Assembly: GCA_947573745.1 (NCBI GenBank)
Contig: CANPGX010000033.1
Span: forward strand, 1 to 8,950
From: an uncultured Erysipelotrichaceae bacterium
GTDB lineage: Bacteria > Bacillota_I > Bacilli_A > Erysipelotrichales > Coprobacillaceae
DNA: 8,950 nt
Direction: 5' to 3'
Made by a program: the position numbers and the translations under genes. The notes beneath the pieces are model-generated. The model was not told the origin of the DNA. It made no database searches and saw only the letters and a list, made by a program, of their open reading frames with translations. The stretch's first letter is position 1, and the number at the start of each line of letters is the position of its first letter. Shown one piece after another: positions 7,271 to 8,950 of this stretch.

Positions 7271-7874
7271 CTTCCTCACCTCGGTCTATAAATTCCTGTT
7301 TTTGAAGACGGATGTAATGACTCATTTTATCAGCTAATTCTCCACGTTGCATGACATCAAATAATTGTTTTGAAAAATCATCAAAAGTCAGGTCACCTTC
7401 TTGATACTCCATGGCTTCACCTGTTTCTTCCTCTTGAATATATTTTTCATTTAAAGCAATAGCTTGCTCCATGATATCTGCAATTTCAGGGCATTCTAAA
7501 GCCTGATAAGCTGGAACCAAATGATCAATCAAAGGTTTTGAACGTTCATTCACAAAAAAGTTATATAATGAACCTCGACCACCTTGGATCGTATTTTCTA
7601 CCAAATAAACGGTATAAACGATTTTCTCCCCTTCGGTTAATAAAGGAATCACATCTTCATTTTCCTGTCGTCTTTTCCAAATACGTGCCACAACAGCATT
7701 TTTCAATTCATTATCATCTAGTTCATCAAATGTTTTTTCATCTAAATGCGCATACTGTTGACTGTACTCTTCCATCTTTTCTACATACTTCTTTTGTTGC
7801 TTTTTCATCATCATGTTTGACATAAGTGTCATCATCACAAAAACAAAAGCCATTGTCATTAAAATTTGTATCAT
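7248..7874 (-). CDS. Membrane-anchored DUF4375 (DMP19-like) protein
   Basis: 208 residues from ATG 7874, which follows the strong site AAGGAGGAG; a longer upstream frame would run into the T-box terminator and is not used. One N-terminal membrane helix (about 2-23, very rich in Met) is followed by a Lys/Glu-rich linker and then a helical domain (about 50-150) with EKIVYTVYLVEN, the GGRGSLYNFFVN segment (98-109) and LVPAYQALECPEIADIMEQAIAL. That GG-x-x-x-Y-x-F-F-x-N pattern followed by an Ala-rich helix matches DUF4375, the DMP19-like domain, whose function is not established. A very acidic C-terminus follows. The gene is first after the valine T-box and overlaps valS by 23 nt, so the two are co-transcribed and probably translationally coupled. 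No enzymatic function can be assigned from sequence. Confidence 0.75.
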   Translation of the reverse strand: MIQILMTMAFVFVMMTLMSNMMMKKQQKKYVEKMEEYSQQYAHLDEKTFDELDDNELKNAVVARIWKRRQENEDVIPLLTEGEKIVYTVYLVENTIQGGRGSLYNFFVNERSKPLIDHLVPAYQALECPEIADIMEQAIALNEKYIQEEETGEAMEYQEGDLTFDDFSKQLFDVMQRGELADKMSHYIRLQKQEFIDRGEEDEKDISE

Positions 7875-7893
7875 TTTTTTCTCCTCCTTAAAT

Positions 7894-7924
7894 AAAAAGA
7901 GCATTCGTATAAGGACGAATGCTC
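7894..7924 (-). terminator. Conditional terminator of the T-box leader
   Basis: GAGCATTCGT (7924-7915), loop CCTTAT, ACGAATGCTC (7908-7899), then five T (7898-7894). The 10-bp perfect stem starts at the end of the T-box core and would compete with the antiterminator. It ends 19 bases before the DUF4375 start codon. Confidence 0.92.
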
Positions 7925-8106
7925 GTGGTACCACCTTAATTCACATAACTTGGTTATGTCTCTCCATGTTAACGCCATCTACGTGTCTAACTACTCTATT
8001 TCATTAAACAAGCTCCAAGGCTACCTTCTTTTATTTCTCTTCTCCTATTCCCACCCACAAGGATTCTCTTAAAAGATAAAATAAAATACTCCTCCTCTTC
8101 TATGCA
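7894..8106 (-). promoter_or_regulatory. T-box leader (tRNA-Val sensing)
   Basis: The minus-strand leader has the T-box core AAGGTGGTACCACG (7937-7924), whose TGGT bulge (7933-7930) would pair with the tRNA NCCA end carrying discriminator A. Stem I is recognisable: the loop-E strand AGTA (8090-8087), a TTTTATTT/AAATAAAA helix, an apical GTGGGTGG loop (8058-8051), and the returning strand GAA-G-GTA-G. By analogy with other T-boxes, where the specifier lies one base after GAA, the specifier is GTA (8024-8022), a valine codon. The terminator hairpin follows immediately. When tRNA-Val is uncharged, the antiterminator forms and the DUF4375-valS operon is transcribed. Upstream limit is estimated from the promoter. 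Confidence 0.93.
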
Positions 8107-8111
8107 TTCTT

Positions 8112-8140
8112 AGTCTAACAAAATATTTTTAAATAGTCAA
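8112..8140 (-). promoter_or_regulatory. Promoter of the T-box-DUF4375-valS operon
   Basis: On the minus strand TTGACT (8140-8135), a 17-base spacer, and TAGACT (8117-8112). Transcription would begin near 8105, leaving room for Stem I of the T-box. Confidence 0.7.
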
Positions 8141-8153
8141 TGGCTAAGATAAC

Positions 8154-8181
8154 TTGTATGATAAACTTTATGTGTTATGAT
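8154..8181 (+). promoter_or_regulatory. Divergent promoter for the plus-strand membrane genes
   Basis: TTGTAT (8154-8159), a 16-base spacer, and TATGAT (8176-8181). It lies back-to-back with the T-box promoter and leaves an untranslated leader of roughly 90 bases before 8279, in which I see no clear structure. Confidence 0.5.
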
Positions 8182-8278
8182 GAATATAGGGCCACTTAAT
8201 CCACTTTTAGGCTAACATAAATTCAAAAACAAGATTTTCCAATAAAAAAATGATTAAATAAGCATGGAGGTGAACCTT

Positions 8279-8719
8279 ATGGGTATTGGTATGATTGCAT
8301 TAGGATTATGGTTATTATTAGGGTTACATATCCATTTCCAATCTATTCTATTATTTTCAACGATGGTTTGTTTAATCATCATTTTTATTGGATTATGTAC
8401 AATTTCAAAATATATCTCTTATCAATATATAAAAAAATCCTTCATCACCTTTGGTGCTTATTTTATCTGGAATCTTCTTTCTATAGATCTATTTTTAATT
8501 GAAGTAGCCCTTCTATGTATCTTTCTTTTTTCTCTTTTTAATGATATTGAGCAATGCGCTTTGGACTATGATTATCTTGATCGTTATCATAAAGTATATA
8601 GACGTTATCTTGTATTTTTTATCTTAAACTTTATTTTTCCTCTCTTTGATCTATCTGTGTTTTATCCTAAGAGATTTGATAAAGATCAATACCTATTTAG
8701 AAGAAAAATATCGTATTGA
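8279..8719 (+). CDS. Small multi-pass membrane protein of unknown function
   Basis: 146 residues. The ATG at 8279 is chosen because GGAGGTGA (8266-8273) sits just before it; an ATG at 8264 overlaps that site. Hydrophobic segments lie at about 2-18, 22-42, 55-88 (long enough for one or two helices) and 110-128, so four or five membrane passes. Between the third and fourth lies a polar stretch rich in Asp, Tyr and Arg (DYDYLDRYHKVYRR, 96-109). The C-terminus is basic. I recognise no family or motif. It heads a plus-strand unit with the next gene, which it overlaps in another frame. Confidence 0.75.
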   Translation: MGIGMIALGLWLLLGLHIHFQSILLFSTMVCLIIIFIGLCTISKYISYQYIKKSFITFGAYFIWNLLSIDLFLIEVALLCIFLFSLFNDIEQCALDYDYLDRYHKVYRRYLVFFILNFIFPLFDLSVFYPKRFDKDQYLFRRKISY

Positions 8720-8950
8720 GCAAATCTCCTTTTCAAAAACATATAAAATCTATCTTCTCATTTTTCTGGCTTGTTGCAGTATCAGTGGATTAATTTTAGT
8801 GAAAGAACCCTATGAAAAAACTGTCCAGGAGGAAGTGATTGTTCAAAAAGAATACTACTTTAAAATAGATAAAATGGATTATAAATTACTCCCCTTTGGT
8901 TATAGTATACAACAAAAAACTTATCTTACTTTTGATCAAACAACCACACA
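8676..8950 (+). CDS. Membrane-anchored protein of unknown function (start uncertain, cut by right edge)
   Basis: An open frame, +1 relative to the preceding gene, runs without stop to the window edge. From TTG 8676 it reads IKINTYLEEKYRIEQISFSK, then a hydrophobic helix IYLLIFLACCSISGLILV, then a polar extracellular-looking part (EPYEKTVQEEVIVQKEYYF...). 91 residues are visible. This is a plausible bitopic protein with a short cytoplasmic N-terminus. There is no ATG in frame before the helix and the ribosome binding site is weak (AAGAGA too close). The frame is open back to 8628, so the start may be TTG 8646 or 8676 by coupling to the upstream gene, which it overlaps by 44 nt from 8676. A frameshifted fusion of the two genes is possible. 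No family recognised. Confidence 0.55.
   Translation, partial: MIKINTYLEEKYRIEQISFSKTYKIYLLIFLACCSISGLILVKEPYEKTVQEEVIVQKEYYFKIDKMDYKLLPFGYSIQQKTYLTFDQTTT

Noticed and set aside
7875..7934. N-terminal extension of the DUF4375 protein
   Set aside because: It would be translated from the T-box terminator hairpin. The AAGGAGGAG before ATG 7874 decides the start.
7538..8007. Plus-strand frames opposite DUF4375 and the T-box leader
   Set aside because: They cross the T-box structure and a supported gene, and have no start signals or recognisable protein pattern.

Overview
The window is AT-rich DNA from a low-GC Firmicute. The best fit is an Erysipelotrichia/Coprobacillaceae-type gut bacterium or a nearby lineage. 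This rests on codon use, strong AGGAGG-type ribosome binding sites, a T-box leader on valS, and a CotJC/manganese-catalase gene of the spore-former type. The lineage is inferred from style and gene content, not from a marker-gene comparison.

Left part (1-1187, minus strand): the N-terminal half of a P-type cation ATPase resembling the CtpE group; it runs off the left edge. Divergent to it (1377-2897, plus strand) is a complete large serine recombinase. About twenty bases after the recombinase stop, the sequence becomes the 3' half of a cotJC-type manganese catalase gene (about 2919-3305). Its 5' half is nowhere in the window. This is the most striking feature: a site-specific recombinase lies directly against a split gene, so the junction between them is probably an attachment site. 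The split gene may be restored by excision of an element that extends left, beyond the ATPase, or it may be a permanent casualty.

Middle part (3318-8140, minus strand): a housekeeping block read right to left. A sigma-A-like promoter drives a valine T-box leader (specifier GUA). This is followed by a membrane-anchored DUF4375/DMP19-like protein, valS overlapping it by 23 nt, and a terminator at the valS stop. Next come a tiny 54-residue peptide with a double-glycine-type leader, a membrane-anchored SPOR-like protein, and radC overlapping that by 4 nt. The order valS ... SPOR protein, radC echoes the valS-folC-comC-spoIIB-maf-radC order of Bacillus subtilis, so the SPOR protein may be a reduced SpoIIB-like protein. 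A 38-bp perfect palindrome serves as a shared terminator between the converging cotJC remnant and radC.

Right part (8154-8950, plus strand): a divergent promoter and two overlapping genes for membrane proteins of unknown function, the second cut by the right edge. I saw no tRNA, rRNA, CRISPR array or insertion sequence.
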